Positions 7,541 to 15,634 are shown, numbered from the stretch's first letter. The stretch: DNA of 16,806 nucleotides from Thermodesulfobacteriota bacterium (GCA_003645605.1 QNAY01000002.1:1-16806); one strand, 5' to 3'. Program-made: numbers and translations. Notes: generated from the letters alone by a model not told the origin.

Positions 7541-10500
7541 TCACTCCTGCAACTCTACATCCATACATAAACCCTGAAGTTCCTTCACTAAGACATTAAA
7601 GGACTCAGGAAGACCTGCTTCAAGGAAATTGTTGCCCTTGACGATCTTTTCATACATCCTGGATCTTCCGACCACGTCGTCAGACTTGACTGTCAGAAAT
7701 TCCTGAAGACAATAAGCAGCACCGTAGGCCTCCATGGCCCACACCTCCATCTCACCTAATCGCTGCCCACCAAACTGGGCCTTTCCTCCAAGGGGCTGCT
7801 GCGTAACCAAAGAATATGGACCTGTAGAGCGAGCATGTATCTTATCATCCACTAAGTGGTGAAGTTTCAATACATACATAACCCCGACAGTGACCGGCTC
7901 GGCTATAGTCTCTCCGGTATAACCATCATAAAGAACCACCTCGCCAAGTTCTGATTGTCCAGACTCTACCAGGAGCTTGCGAATCTGGTCCTCATGTGCT
8001 CCGTCAAACACCGGAGTCGCAACCGGCACGCCCCGTTCAAGGCTCAAGGCAAGATTTCGCAACTGTTCGTCATCCATGCCGCTTATCAAAGCATTCAGCT
8101 CGTCTTGCGAATAGATATCGGCCATTCTTTTCTTAATCTTGTCGATCTTATAATCTTTTGCCAATTCAGCCAGTTGCGCCCCGAGATTTTTTGCAGCCCA
8201 ACCCAGATGGATTTCCAGGAGCTGGCCCACATTCATCCGTGAAGGTACACCCAGAGGATTCAAAACAATGTCAACCGGAGTGCCGTCTGCAAAATATGGC
8301 ATATCCTCTATCGGCACGATAGTAGAAACCACACCTTTGTTGCCATGACGCCCGGCCATCTTGTCACCTACAGCCAGCTTCCGCTTCATTGCCACACAGA
8401 CTCTGACCATCTTAATCACACCTGGCGGAAGATCATCCCCCTTCTTCAGACGCTCAATTTTACCCTCAAAGTAAGTAGTTATTCGTTGGACCTCACCCTC
8501 ATACCAGGACAGCACATCACTCACTACAGGAATCAGACTCCGGCTACCCTCCAGCATGAGATCTCTCAAACGATGGATAGGTATCTTCCGGAGCATATCA
8601 CTTGTAATCTCATCCCCGGCATCGAGATAGACCTTGCCCTTACTGTCTGTTATAGAAACCGATGCCCTCCGCCCCTGGAGATGACTCTCCAGCTTTTTAA
8701 GAACAGTCCGGCGAATCACATTGATCTCGTCCGCCTGATCCTTAAGCACGCGTGCTATTTCAATGTCCTCAATGGCCTGAATCCGTTCGTCTTTTTCCAC
8801 ACCTCTACGGCAAAAAACCTTGGCATCTATCACCACACCCTGGATTCCCGGCGACACTCTGAGAGATGTATCCTTTACGTCTCCTGCCTTCTCACCGAAG
8901 ATGGCCCTAAGGAGCTTCTCCTCCGGAGTAAGCTGGGTCTCTCCCTTTGGTGTAATCTTGCCTACAAGTATGTCTCCGGGCTTAACCTCCGCCCCTACAC
9001 GTATTATGCCGCTATCGTCCAGATCACTGAGGGCGTCTTCCCCTACATTAGGTATGTCGCGGGTTATCTCCTCCTTACCCAGCTTAGTGTCCCTGGCCTC
9101 CAACTCAAATTCCTCAATATGTATCGACGTGTAAACATCCTCTTTGACCAGACGTTCACTCACGACCATTGCATCTTCAAAATTGTAGCCTCGCCAAGGC
9201 ATAAAAGCCACTACAACATTCTTGCCTAATGCCAGTTCTCCATTGTCAGTAGATGGACCGTCTACAAGAACGTCTCCTTTTTTAAATTCTTGCCATGGAA
9301 TCACTATTGGTCTTTGATTGAGTGTTGTTGTCTGATTGGACTTCTGGTACTTGGTCAGTTTATGTATCTTGACCTCCACCGGTAGTTCTTTGGACTCATC
9401 CTCATCGTAAACCACTACCAGGCGTGTAGCATCGACGTCTTCTATATGCCCGTCCTTTTTTGCAACTACAGTCACACCGGAATCCGTGGCTACTATCATC
9501 TCCATCCCGGTACCAACGAGCGGAGCCTCTGAAACCAGCAGAGGAACTGCCTGCCGCTGCATGTTGGAACCCATCAAGGCCCGGTTTGCATCATCATTTT
9601 CCAGAAATGGTATAAGACCTGCGGAAACACTGACCAACTGGTTTGGGGCCACGTCTATGGCAGTAACCTCATCTGCCGGTACAATAACGAACTCGCCCAT
9701 TCTCCTGACACCAACATTGTCATCAATAATATATCCGTTATCATCAAGACTAACTGTTGCTTGTGCGATAGTCTCCTTTTCATCTTCAATACCAGTCATA
9801 TAGACCACTTTCCCTGTAGTCCTGCGGTCCGTAACCTTACGGTAAGGAGTCTCCACAAAACCATACTTGTTTATTCTGGCAAAGGCACTCAAAGAAACTA
9901 TCAGTCCGATATTTGGACCTTCTGGTGTTTCAATGGGACAAATCCTCCCATAATGAGTGGGATGTACGTCTCGCACCTCAAACCCGGCCCTCTCCCTGGA
10001 CAGGCCACCCGGCCCCAAAGCAGATAATCTTCGCTTGTGGGTGATTTCTGCCAGCGCGTTGGTCTGATCCATGAACTGGGAAAGCTGACTGGAGCCGAAA
10101 AACTCCTTGATGACAGAAGTAACAGGCTTAGGATTTACCAAATCATTAGGCATTAACGCCTCAACTTCCTGAAGGGTCATTCTCTCTTTAATAGCCCGCT
10201 CCATCCGGACCAGCCCGATCCTGTACTGGTTCTCTATAAGCTCACCTACTGATCTGACCCGCCGGTTGCCTAGATGATCTATGTCATCTACCGGCCCCTG
10301 CCGATCCTTTAAACGGACCAATTCCCTCACAGTCTCCATTATGTCCTCAGTCGTAAGGACCTTCAGGGAAAGAGGCAAATCCATACCCAGCCTCTGATTG
10401 ATCTTATAACGGCCTACCTCTGAAAGATCATAGGTGCCGGGGTTGAAAAAAAGAGAATTAAAAAACTTCTCAGCCACCTCGATTATTGGGGGACTACCGG

Positions 10501-11632
10501 GACGAAGCCTCCGGAATACTTCTATAATGGCCTCTTCCTGATTCTGTGTCTTGTCCTGAAGTAGCGTATCCCTTATGGAAGAACTTACCTTGATGCCATC
10601 GACAAACAGGATCTGCAACTCTGTGATTCCACTCTCCCTTAAAAGCGCCAAATCCTTTTTCGTGACCGGAGAGTTCATGGGAATCAACACCTCCCCGGTT
10701 TCAGGATTTACCACATCAAGGGCTACGATCTTTTCTATTAGATCATTTTCTTCAACTTGTACCATGATGACACCTGATTCCTCAAATTTCTTCATCATGG
10801 TCCGGGAAAACTTGCGATTCTTGCGTAAAAGGATATCGCCTGTATCAGGATTCACCACATCCAGAGTAGCCTTCTGGCCTAACATGGTCTCTGTATTCAC
10901 CCTACGATACAGAAATTGGCCATCAATTACATACGTATCCCAGTTATAAAAAATACTTAACAAATCTTCAGTGCTGTAACCCATGGCTTTCAGCAACACG
11001 GTTACAGGAAACTTCCGCCTGCGATCTATCCGGACATGCAAAATGTCTTTGGGATCAAACTCCAAGTCTATCCAGGAACCACGGACCGGGATGACTCTGG
11101 CTGAGTAAAGCAATTTCCCACTGGCATGCGTCTTTCCCTTGTCGTGGTCAAAGAACACCCCCGGAGAACGCTGAAGCTGGCTGACCACTACTCGCTCGGT
11201 ACCATTAATAATAAAGGTGCCGGTTCTGGTCATAAGGGGAATGGCGCCAAAGTAAATCTGCTGTTCCTTGATATCCCGTATACTTTGTACTCCGCTTTCC
11301 TTATCTACGTCATAAGAAAGGAGTCGCGCCACCATCTTCACCGGCGACTCATAGGTCACGCCGCGGGAAAGACATTCTTCCTCAGAGTATTTGGGCTCAC
11401 CTATAGAATATTGAACAAATTCAATAGAAGATGCGCCTGTAAAATCCGTTATCGGAAAGACGCTTTGAAATGCCGCCTGAATCCCAACATCCTCTCTGGC
11501 TTCCGGAGCCACGTCTTTTTGCAAAAACTTGGCGTAGGAACACTGCTGCATCTCGATTAAGTTGGGAATATCAATGACTTTTTTTACACGACCAAAATTC
11601 TTTCTCACGGGTAGTGCTTGATTTTTTGCCAT
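7541..11632 (-). CDS. rpoB: DNA-directed RNA polymerase subunit beta
   Basis: RpoB forms the other jaw of RNA polymerase and binds the nascent RNA and rifampicin. It has 1363 residues, normal for proteobacteria. The rifampicin region lies at about 513-542 ([20 protein letters not shown]). The main resistance positions are wild type (Q519, D522, H532, S537, L539, equal to E. coli 513, 516, 526, 531 and 533); T524, A526 and A528 differ from E. coli. Residues 258-350 hold two similar modules, [12 protein letters not shown] and [12 protein letters not shown], in the known proteobacterial lineage-specific insert. The C-terminal [19 protein letters not shown] clamp segment is intact. GAGG about 12 bases before ATG 11632 is the likely ribosome binding site. 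It is preceded by a 158-bp spacer with a strong hairpin. Confidence 0.99.
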   Translation of the reverse strand: MAKNQALPVRKNFGRVKKVIDIPNLIEMQQCSYAKFLQKDVAPEAREDVGIQAAFQSVFPITDFTGASSIEFVQYSIGEPKYSEEECLSRGVTYESPVKMVARLLSYDVDKESGVQSIRDIKEQQIYFGAIPLMTRTGTFIINGTERVVVSQLQRSPGVFFDHDKGKTHASGKLLYSARVIPVRGSWIDLEFDPKDILHVRIDRRRKFPVTVLLKAMGYSTEDLLSIFYNWDTYVIDGQFLYRRVNTETMLGQKATLDVVNPDTGDILLRKNRKFSRTMMKKFEESGVIMVQVEENDLIEKIVALDVVNPETGEVLIPMNSPVTKKDLALLRESGITELQILFVDGIKVSSSIRDTLLQDKTQNQEEAIIEVFRRLRPGSPPIIEVAEKFFNSLFFNPGTYDLSEVGRYKINQRLGMDLPLSLKVLTTEDIMETVRELVRLKDRQGPVDDIDHLGNRRVRSVGELIENQYRIGLVRMERAIKERMTLQEVEALMPNDLVNPKPVTSVIKEFFGSSQLSQFMDQTNALAEITHKRRLSALGPGGLSRERAGFEVRDVHPTHYGRICPIETPEGPNIGLIVSLSAFARINKYGFVETPYRKVTDRRTTGKVVYMTGIEDEKETIAQATVSLDDNGYIIDDNVGVRRMGEFVIVPADEVTAIDVAPNQLVSVSAGLIPFLENDDANRALMGSNMQRQAVPLLVSEAPLVGTGMEMIVATDSGVTVVAKKDGHIEDVDATRLVVVYDEDESKELPVEVKIHKLTKYQKSNQTTTLNQRPIVIPWQEFKKGDVLVDGPSTDNGELALGKNVVVAFMPWRGYNFEDAMVVSERLVKEDVYTSIHIEEFELEARDTKLGKEEITRDIPNVGEDALSDLDDSGIIRVGAEVKPGDILVGKITPKGETQLTPEEKLLRAIFGEKAGDVKDTSLRVSPGIQGVVIDAKVFCRRGVEKDERIQAIEDIEIARVLKDQADEINVIRRTVLKKLESHLQGRRASVSITDSKGKVYLDAGDEITSDMLRKIPIHRLRDLMLEGSRSLIPVVSDVLSWYEGEVQRITTYFEGKIERLKKGDDLPPGVIKMVRVCVAMKRKLAVGDKMAGRHGNKGVVSTIVPIEDMPYFADGTPVDIVLNPLGVPSRMNVGQLLEIHLGWAAKNLGAQLAELAKDYKIDKIKKRMADIYSQDELNALISGMDDEQLRNLALSLERGVPVATPVFDGAHEDQIRKLLVESGQSELGEVVLYDGYTGETIAEPVTVGVMYVLKLHHLVDDKIHARSTGPYSLVTQQPLGGKAQFGGQRLGEMEVWAMEAYGAAYCLQEFLTVKSDDVVGRSRMYEKIVKGNNFLEAGLPESFNVLVKELQGLCMDVELQE

Positions 11633-11695
11633 AGAGTACTGCCTCGGGGTAGCGTTTTTCGTTGCACATTATTGACAATTGGAGGAAATCTGAAA

Positions 11696-11726
11696 TGTAT
11701 GGGCGGGGTTTATCCCCGCCCATACA
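11696..11726. repeat. Perfect GC-rich hairpin in the rplL-rpoB spacer
   Basis: TGTATGGGCGGGG (11696-11708) pairs perfectly over 13 bp with CCCCGCCCATACA (11714-11726) around a 5-base loop TTTAT. No U-tract follows on the minus strand (CATTTCAG follows), so it is not a complete terminator. It sits between rplL and rpoB, where E. coli has a partial attenuator and an RNase III site, and could adjust polymerase versus ribosomal-protein expression. The sequence also looks like a mobile palindromic (REP-like) repeat. The rest of the 11633-11790 spacer is AT-rich with no gene. Confidence 0.85.
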
Positions 11727-11790
11727 AGATGATCGAGCGGCAACCGTCATTGGATGCGCAATTTTTTATATCGTTGTGAATATTTCCTGG

Positions 11791-12174
11791 TTATTTTATC
11801 TCTACCTTTGCGCCGACACTCTCGACCTGTTCCTTTATCTTCTCGGCCTCGTCTTTGGAAACACCTTCCTTGATGGCCTTGGGCGCGCTCTCAACCAAAT
11901 CTTTAGCTTCCTTAAGGCCTAAACTTGTTACAGCCCTGACCTCCTTGATTACCTTGATTTTCTGATCACCGAATTCTACCAGGACAACATCGAACTCTGT
12001 CTGTTCCTCAGCAGGGGCACCGCCCCCTTCACCGGCAACTGCACCGGCAGCCACTGCGACCGGCGCCACTGCACTTACACCAAACTTATCCTCCAACTCC
12101 TTGACTAGCTCAGAGAGTTCAAGCACTGTCATATTAGAAATAAATTCAATTACATCCTCTTTGGAAATAGCCAT
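11791..12174 (-). CDS. rplL: 50S ribosomal protein L7/L12
   Basis: L7/L12 dimers form the flexible ribosomal stalk that recruits translation GTPases such as EF-Tu. It has 127 residues, typical of the family. The N-terminal dimerisation helices (1-35) include [20 protein letters not shown]. An alanine/glycine-rich hinge follows (about 36-56, [17 protein letters not shown]). The C-terminal factor-binding domain (about 60-127) contains [29 protein letters not shown] upstream of ATG 12174 is a strong ribosome binding site. It lies 150 bp after rplJ, an unusually long gap filled partly by a heptad inverted repeat, and before rpoB. Confidence 0.99.
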   Translation of the reverse strand: MAISKEDVIEFISNMTVLELSELVKELEDKFGVSAVAPVAVAAGAVAGEGGGAPAEEQTEFDVVLVEFGDQKIKVIKEVRAVTSLGLKEAKDLVESAPKAIKEGVSKDEAEKIKEQVESVGAKVEIK

Positions 12175-12237
12175 TTCAATCTCCTTATTAACTATCTATA
12201 ATTCTGCCGAAGACAACCTTTCTGCAGCGTTGCATAA

Positions 12238-12302
12238 GAGCTGAAAGCCTGAAGCTGAAAGGGGTTGATTACGATAGATCCTTGAGCTTTGAGCTTTGAG
12301 CT
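12238..12302. repeat. Inverted heptad-repeat element between rplJ and rplL
   Basis: Left array: GAGCTGA (12238-12244), AAGCCTG (12245-12251), AAGCTGA (12252-12258). Right array: TTGAGCT three times exactly (12282-12288, 12289-12295, 12296-12302). The reverse complement of the right array resembles the left with a few mismatches, so an imperfect hairpin with a 23-base core can form. It is transcribed within the rplJ-rplL message, just after the rplJ stop. No U-tract makes it a standard terminator. Confidence 0.75.
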
Positions 12303-12324
12303 GATTTTGAGCAGAACCACTTAT

Positions 12325-12858
12325 TCAATTGTTATCATTATTTTTCTGATCTTCAATTGCCCTTAACGCATATAGCAACTTTCGCGGTATACCTGACAAG
12401 GCCATAACAAGACCTGTAGGAACAGCGACAAAAACTGTAAGCAGCTTTGCAAGCAGAACATCCCGGCTTGGGAGTTCTGACAATGCCTGGATATGGGCAA
12501 TATCAATGAATTTTCCATTCAAAACGCCACCGCAGATTTCAAGGATTTCACTCTTCTTTGCAAACTCCACCAAAACCTTGGCCATAGACACTGGATCTTC
12601 AGAGGCAAAGGCCACGGCATTAGGGCCTAAAAACTGATCTGAAAGCACTTCTGCTGAAGTACCCTTTATAGCCCTTTTAAAAAGAGTGTTTTTTGACACC
12701 TTGAACTCGGCGCCTGACTCCCTTAGCTTCTTCCGAAGTTCATTGGCACCAGCAACGTCGAGACCTGAAAACCGAGTCATAACTATAGCTTCCGACCTGG
12801 AAAACTTCTCATGCAGATCCTCAACTATGGTCTCTTTTTCCTTAAGCTTTAAAGCCAA
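12325..12858 (-). CDS. rplJ: 50S ribosomal protein L10
   Basis: L10 anchors L7/L12 dimers to the 23S rRNA stalk base and, as a complex with them, represses its own mRNA. The product has 177 residues, a normal length. It shows MALKLKEKETIVEDLHEKF, then RFSGLDVAGANELRKKLRES and FKVSKNTLFKRAI, which bind rRNA, and a C-terminal helix (RKLLYALRAIEDQK) where L7/L12 attach. The start codon is TTG at 12858-12856, supported by GGGGGAG at 12871-12865 with six bases between. No ATG occurs nearby in frame until residue 27. An L10-leader structure lies upstream at about 12903-12990. Confidence 0.98.
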   Translation of the reverse strand: MALKLKEKETIVEDLHEKFSRSEAIVMTRFSGLDVAGANELRKKLRESGAEFKVSKNTLFKRAIKGTSAEVLSDQFLGPNAVAFASEDPVSMAKVLVEFAKKSEILEICGGVLNGKFIDIAHIQALSELPSRDVLLAKLLTVFVAVPTGLVMALSGIPRKLLYALRAIEDQKNNDNN

Positions 12859-12902
12859 ATTTCTCTCCCCCTTTCTACCATAGGCAGTTACTTTTTACTG
12901 CC

Positions 12903-12990
12903 AAAGGCAGAGGTCTCACCTATCTGGGTAGGTAGAGCTAAGTGCCTGACCAGCTCTATTAAACATATGAGGCGTACCTACTGTCTCTGA
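12903..12990 (-). promoter_or_regulatory. L10 leader (autoregulatory RNA upstream of rplJ)
   Basis: Read on the minus strand, nested helices fit the known ribosomal-protein L10 leader. The outer stem is CAGAG (12989-12985) with CTCTG (12912-12908). The middle stem is GTAGGT (12981-12976) with ACCTAC (12933-12928). An inner hairpin joins AGAGCT (12957-12952) and AGCTCT (12939-12934). The asymmetric loops, including AGATAGGTGAGA on the 3' side, are where the L10-L7/L12 complex would bind. A further GGCAGT/ACTGCC hairpin (12902-12897 with 12888-12883) lies between the leader and the rplJ ribosome binding site. The identification rests on structure and position. Confidence 0.8.
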
Positions 12991-13006
12991 CTAATGAGCA
13001 AACATG

Positions 13007-13095
13007 GAAATGTTAAATGTTGAATTATAAATTGCGGGAAAAAATATAGCTCAGTACCTTAATTCAACATTCAGCATTCAAAATTCAACATTATA
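13007..13095. repeat. Inverted heptad-repeat element between rplA and the L10 leader
   Basis: Left array: GAAATGT (13007-13013), TAAATGT (13014-13020), TGAATTA (13021-13027), TAAATTG (13028-13034). Right array: AATTCAA (13061-13067), CATTCAG, CATTCAA, AATTCAA, CATTATA (to 13095). AATGTTGAATT at 13016-13026 is perfectly complementary to AATTCAACATT at 13061-13071 and again at 13082-13092. It starts four bases after the rplA stop on the minus strand and lies between the L11-L1 and L10-L12 gene pairs. Confidence 0.8.
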
Positions 13096-13098
13096 TTA

Positions 13099-13803
13099 TT
13101 AAGAAGTGACTGTTTTAACTTCAGAGGGATCCACCCTCACTCCTGGTCCCATTGTAGTGGACAAAGCAACACTCCGCACATAGGTCCCCTTGCTTGTAGA
13201 AGGCTTTATACGAAGCAATGTCTCAGCAAGCAATGCGAAATTCTCCTTGATTTTATTAGAACCAAAGGAAACCTTGCCCAGGGGAACATGGACAACCCCA
13301 CCCTTATCTACCCGGAAGTCTACCTTTCCTGCCTTTATCTCATTAACCGCCCTGGCAACATCAAAGGTTACTGTTCCGGTCTTAGCATTCGGCATCATAC
13401 CCCTTGGGCCGAGTATCTTGCCGATCCTACCCACCATTGACATCATATCGGGAGTGGCAACAACCTTATCAAAATCAAGCCAACCCCCTTTTATCTTTTC
13501 TAGCACATCTTCAGCCCCAACATAATCGGCGCTGGCATCTTCAGCCTCTTTGGCTTTTTCACCCTTAGCAATTACCAGGACTTTTTGAGTACGCCCCGTA
13601 CCATGAGGAAGGATAACAGAACTTCTCACATTCTGGTCTGCCTTCCTGGGATCGACCCCCAGGACTATGGCTAAATCTACTGTCTCGTCAAACTTGACAT
13701 AGTGCGTACTGAGGACCACATCTATTGCTTCATCCAAATCGTACTTTCGGCCTGCATCCACTTTAGCCCTTGCATCCAGATATTTCTTACCATGACTTGC
13801 CAT
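13099..13803 (-). CDS. rplA: 50S ribosomal protein L1
   Basis: L1 forms the mobile L1 stalk on the ribosomal E site, helps release deacylated tRNA, and in many bacteria represses the L11-L1 mRNA. The product has 234 residues, normal length. Family motifs include [11 protein letters not shown] near the N-terminus, [41 protein letters not shown] (about 127-147), and [20 protein letters not shown] at the C-terminus. GGGAGAAAG precedes ATG 13803 at a suitable distance. It follows rplK after a 64-base spacer that contains a 9-bp hairpin. Confidence 0.99.
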   Translation of the reverse strand: MASHGKKYLDARAKVDAGRKYDLDEAIDVVLSTHYVKFDETVDLAIVLGVDPRKADQNVRSSVILPHGTGRTQKVLVIAKGEKAKEAEDASADYVGAEDVLEKIKGGWLDFDKVVATPDMMSMVGRIGKILGPRGMMPNAKTGTVTFDVARAVNEIKAGKVDFRVDKGGVVHVPLGKVSFGSNKIKENFALLAETLLRIKPSTSKGTYVRSVALSTTMGPGVRVDPSEVKTVTS

Positions 13804-13827
13804 GGAATCTTTCTCCCTTGGTCTATG

Positions 13828-13862
13828 TTACACGATATCTGCATCGAACCGGCATCGTGTAA
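13828..13862 (-). promoter_or_regulatory. Hairpin in the rplK-rplA spacer
   Basis: TTACACGAT (13828-13836) pairs perfectly over 9 bp with ATCGTGTAA (13854-13862) around a 17-base loop. It lies five bases after the rplK stop and ends shortly before the rplA ribosome binding site, with no U-tract. It might be an RNA-processing or protein-binding site that sets L1 output. I cannot show that L1 binds it. Confidence 0.55.
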
Positions 13863-13867
13863 TGACT

Positions 13868-14293
13868 TTAACCAATAATTTCAATACCCATACTACGGGC
13901 TGTACCTTCAATGGAACGTGCAGCCGCACTCAAATCAGCAGCGGTCAGATCCGGCTCCTTTTTCGTAGCGATTTCCTCTACCTGCTTCCTGGTAACCTTG
14001 CCGACCTTTTCCCGATTAGGAATTCCTGACCCCTTCTCGATATTTGCCGCCTTTTTAAGCAAAATAGCTGCGGGAGGCGTCTTCATAATAAAGCTGAAGG
14101 ACCTGTCTGCATATACTGTTATTACAACAGGGATTATCATCCCTATCTGGTCCTGCGTTTTTGCATTAAAGGCCTTAACAAACTCCATTATGTTTACACC
14201 GTGCTGCCCTAAAGCGGGTCCCACAGGCGGAGATGGATTTGCCTGCCCTGCAGGGATCTGGAGCTTGATATATGATAAAACTTTCTTGGCCAT
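13868..14293 (-). CDS. rplK: 50S ribosomal protein L11
   Basis: L11 binds the GTPase-associated centre of 23S rRNA, where elongation factors and RelA act and thiostrepton binds. The product has 141 residues, the standard length. The N-terminal domain carries the conserved proline-rich segment [19 protein letters not shown], linked to thiopeptide action. The C-terminal RNA-binding domain (about 75-141) includes [20 protein letters not shown] and [14 protein letters not shown] lies just upstream of ATG 14293. The gene starts 12 bases after nusG and is probably translated from the same message. Confidence 0.99.
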   Translation of the reverse strand: MAKKVLSYIKLQIPAGQANPSPPVGPALGQHGVNIMEFVKAFNAKTQDQIGMIIPVVITVYADRSFSFIMKTPPAAILLKKAANIEKGSGIPNREKVGKVTRKQVEEIATKKEPDLTAADLSAAARSIEGTARSMGIEIIG

Positions 14294-14305
14294 CAGTATT
14301 CTCCT

Positions 14306-14839
14306 TTAACCGGCCTTTTGTACGTGTCCGAATTCCAGCTCAACAGGTGTTGACCTTCCAAAAATAGAGACAAGTACCCGAATTTTTCCTTTTTCCGGGC
14401 TAACATCATCTACAACACCGTTAAAATTGGCAAAAGGCCCATCTACCACAGTTACATTATCACCCTTTTCAAAGCTATATTTGGGTACCGGCTTTAGAGC
14501 TCGTTCTTCCATCTGGCGAATTATTTTTTCAGCCTCTTCATCTGAAAGTGGTGCCGGATTCTGCAAACCACCGATAAAGCCGGTCACTTTTGGAGTATCC
14601 TGGACCAGGTGCCACGAGTTATCATTTAATTCCATCTTTACCAGAATATAGCCCGGGAAAATCTTTCTGGCTGAGGTACGCTTTTCTCCTCTCAGAACTT
14701 CTATTACCTGTTCCATAGGGACAACAATTCCGGAGAAATACTCCTCCAGCCCGTACTGCTTAATCCTCCCCTCTAAAGAGATCTTGACCTTATGCTCAAA
14801 CCCGGAATAAGTGTGAACAATGTACCATTTGTGTACCAT
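14306..14839 (-). CDS. nusG: Transcription termination/antitermination factor NusG
   Basis: NusG binds the RNA polymerase clamp, suppresses pausing, and links polymerase to Rho or to the ribosome through S10. The product has 177 residues, normal length. The NGN domain (about 3-115) starts WYIVHTYSGFEHKV and includes KIFPGYILVKMEL and VTGFIGG. The KOW domain (about 123-175) has KGDNVTVVDGPFANFNGVV and the terminal VELEFGHVQK. The start is fixed by WYIVHTYSG near the N-terminus, yet no good Shine-Dalgarno sequence precedes ATG 14839 (AGTAACTTTTA). The 168-base gap to secE is long for this gene pair and holds a hairpin and a heptad element. Confidence 0.99.
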   Translation of the reverse strand: MVHKWYIVHTYSGFEHKVKISLEGRIKQYGLEEYFSGIVVPMEQVIEVLRGEKRTSARKIFPGYILVKMELNDNSWHLVQDTPKVTGFIGGLQNPAPLSDEEAEKIIRQMEERALKPVPKYSFEKGDNVTVVDGPFANFNGVVDDVSPEKGKIRVLVSIFGRSTPVELEFGHVQKAG

Positions 14840-14905
14840 TAAAAGTTACTCATTTACAAGTTATAGAAAGTCATGTGTAACATGGACTAACTTATTTTTT
14901 TAGTA

Positions 14906-14922
14906 AGCGTTCACGGAACGCT
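14906..14922. repeat. Short hairpin abutting the secE-nusG heptad element
   Basis: AGCGTTC (14906-14912) pairs with GAACGCT (14916-14922) around the loop ACG. Its last base is the first base of the heptad element at 14922. A run of T lies at 14894-14901 on the plus strand, which is A on the transcribed minus strand, so it is not a terminator for secE. Confidence 0.55.
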
Positions 14923-14999
14923 GAAATTGGAAATTTGCCTTTCATGCTTTTGTTTCGTTTCATCTCTACCAAATTTCTAATTTCTAATTTCCAATTTCA
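14922..14999. repeat. Inverted heptad-repeat element between secE and nusG
   Basis: Left array: TGAAATT (14922-14928), GGAAATT (14929-14935). Right array: AATTTCT (14972-14978), AATTTCT (14979-14985), AATTTCC (14986-14992), AATTTCA (14993-14999). The 14 bases 14922-14935 are perfectly complementary to 14986-14999 around a 50-base core. The heptads are nearly the same as those upstream of lipA at 343-427, although the cores differ. Confidence 0.8.
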
Positions 15000-15007
15000 A
15001 GCCATTG

Positions 15008-15343
15008 TTAATAAATAAGAAAGCTGACAAGCTTTGTCAGGGAAATATCAACTATACCAAGGTACGCAGTAAAGAAAAACGTAATTGCCAATACAGCAGT
15101 AGTCAGCGCAATTGCTTCCTTCCTGGAAGGCCAAGTAATTTTGTCAAACTCGACACGGACCTCCAAAAGAAAAGACTTGGCCTTATCCACCCAACCCATA
15201 ACACCGCTGCTCAAAGCAGGGCCGGCCTCTACCCGACCGGAGGCATGAGTAGACGAGTGGCTCTTGACAGGCTTGTCATTGCCTTGTGTTACAGCCTGCA
15301 AATTTTCCCTACTCTGAAGCTTTCTAACTTTCTTTTTTGTCAC
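15008..15343 (-). CDS. secE: Preprotein translocase subunit SecE
   Basis: SecE clamps SecY in the inner-membrane protein-export channel. The product has 111 residues with one predicted membrane span at about 78-99 (IALTTAVLAITFFFTAYLGI). The conserved amphipathic helix with VRVEFDKITWPSRKEA (about 62-77) comes just before it. A hydrophilic, poorly conserved N-terminal extension of about 45 residues precedes these, common in single-span SecE proteins. The start is GTG at 15343-15341, supported by GGGAG seven bases upstream. The tRNA-Trp gene lies 51 bases upstream and is probably processed from the same transcript. Confidence 0.96.
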   Translation of the reverse strand: MTKKKVRKLQSRENLQAVTQGNDKPVKSHSSTHASGRVEAGPALSSGVMGWVDKAKSFLLEVRVEFDKITWPSRKEAIALTTAVLAITFFFTAYLGIVDISLTKLVSFLIY

Positions 15344-15394
15344 TTAAATCTCCCGACTTGCCGGAGTCGATTTATATTTTCTAATAACGGACGA

Positions 15395-15470
15395 TGGCAG
15401 GCCAGGAGGGACTCGAACCCCCAACTCCCGGATTTGGAGTCCGGTGCTCTACCATTAGAGCTACTGGCCT
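15395..15470 (-). tRNA. tRNA-Trp (anticodon CCA)
   Basis: Read on the minus strand, the acceptor stem is AGGCCAG/CTGGCCT. The D arm is GCTC/GAGC with loop TAATGGTA. The anticodon arm is CCGGA, loop CTCCAAA (anticodon CCA), TCCGG. The variable loop is GAGTT. The T arm is GGGGG/CCCTC with loop TTCGAGT. The discriminator is G, and the terminal CCA is genomically encoded at 15397-15395. All stems pair, giving 76 bases. Its place between rpmG and secE is the usual one in many proteobacteria. Confidence 0.97.
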
Positions 15471-15634
15471 GCTGAAATACGACCCTTCCTGTACCTGTTA
15501 AGCACATGGAAATAGCACATTCCGTGCTTTGCCGCAGATACAGATATCGTGTAGCATAAAATGCTGCAAGCAGATACTAAAACTACTTTACCGCTCACGG
15601 GGTTACAACGCCCGTTTTACCACAACCTACCGAG

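Noticed and set aside
8345..9229. Long plus-strand open frame of 294 codons antisense to rpoB
   Set aside because: It lies fully within rpoB, resembles no protein family and has no ribosome binding site. Long antisense frames are common opposite highly expressed genes.
10014..10098. Possible rifampicin-resistance changes in RpoB (T524, A526, A528)
   Set aside because: The main resistance positions are unchanged, and these substitutions look like ordinary lineage variation.
11662..11922. Plus-strand open frame with GGAGG-ATG running through the rplL-rpoB hairpin and antisense to rplL
   Set aside because: More than half overlaps the well-established rplL gene in antisense, and the rest encodes the hairpin. 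The composition mirrors rplL, so it is a shadow frame.
12238..13095. Heptad arrays considered as CRISPR-like arrays
   Set aside because: CRISPR repeats are about 24-40 bp with unique spacers of similar length. These units are 7 bp, contiguous and degenerate, with no cas genes nearby.
14891..14922. T-rich run plus hairpin considered as a secE terminator
   Set aside because: On the transcribed minus strand the run is A, not U, after the stem, so it does not form an intrinsic terminator.
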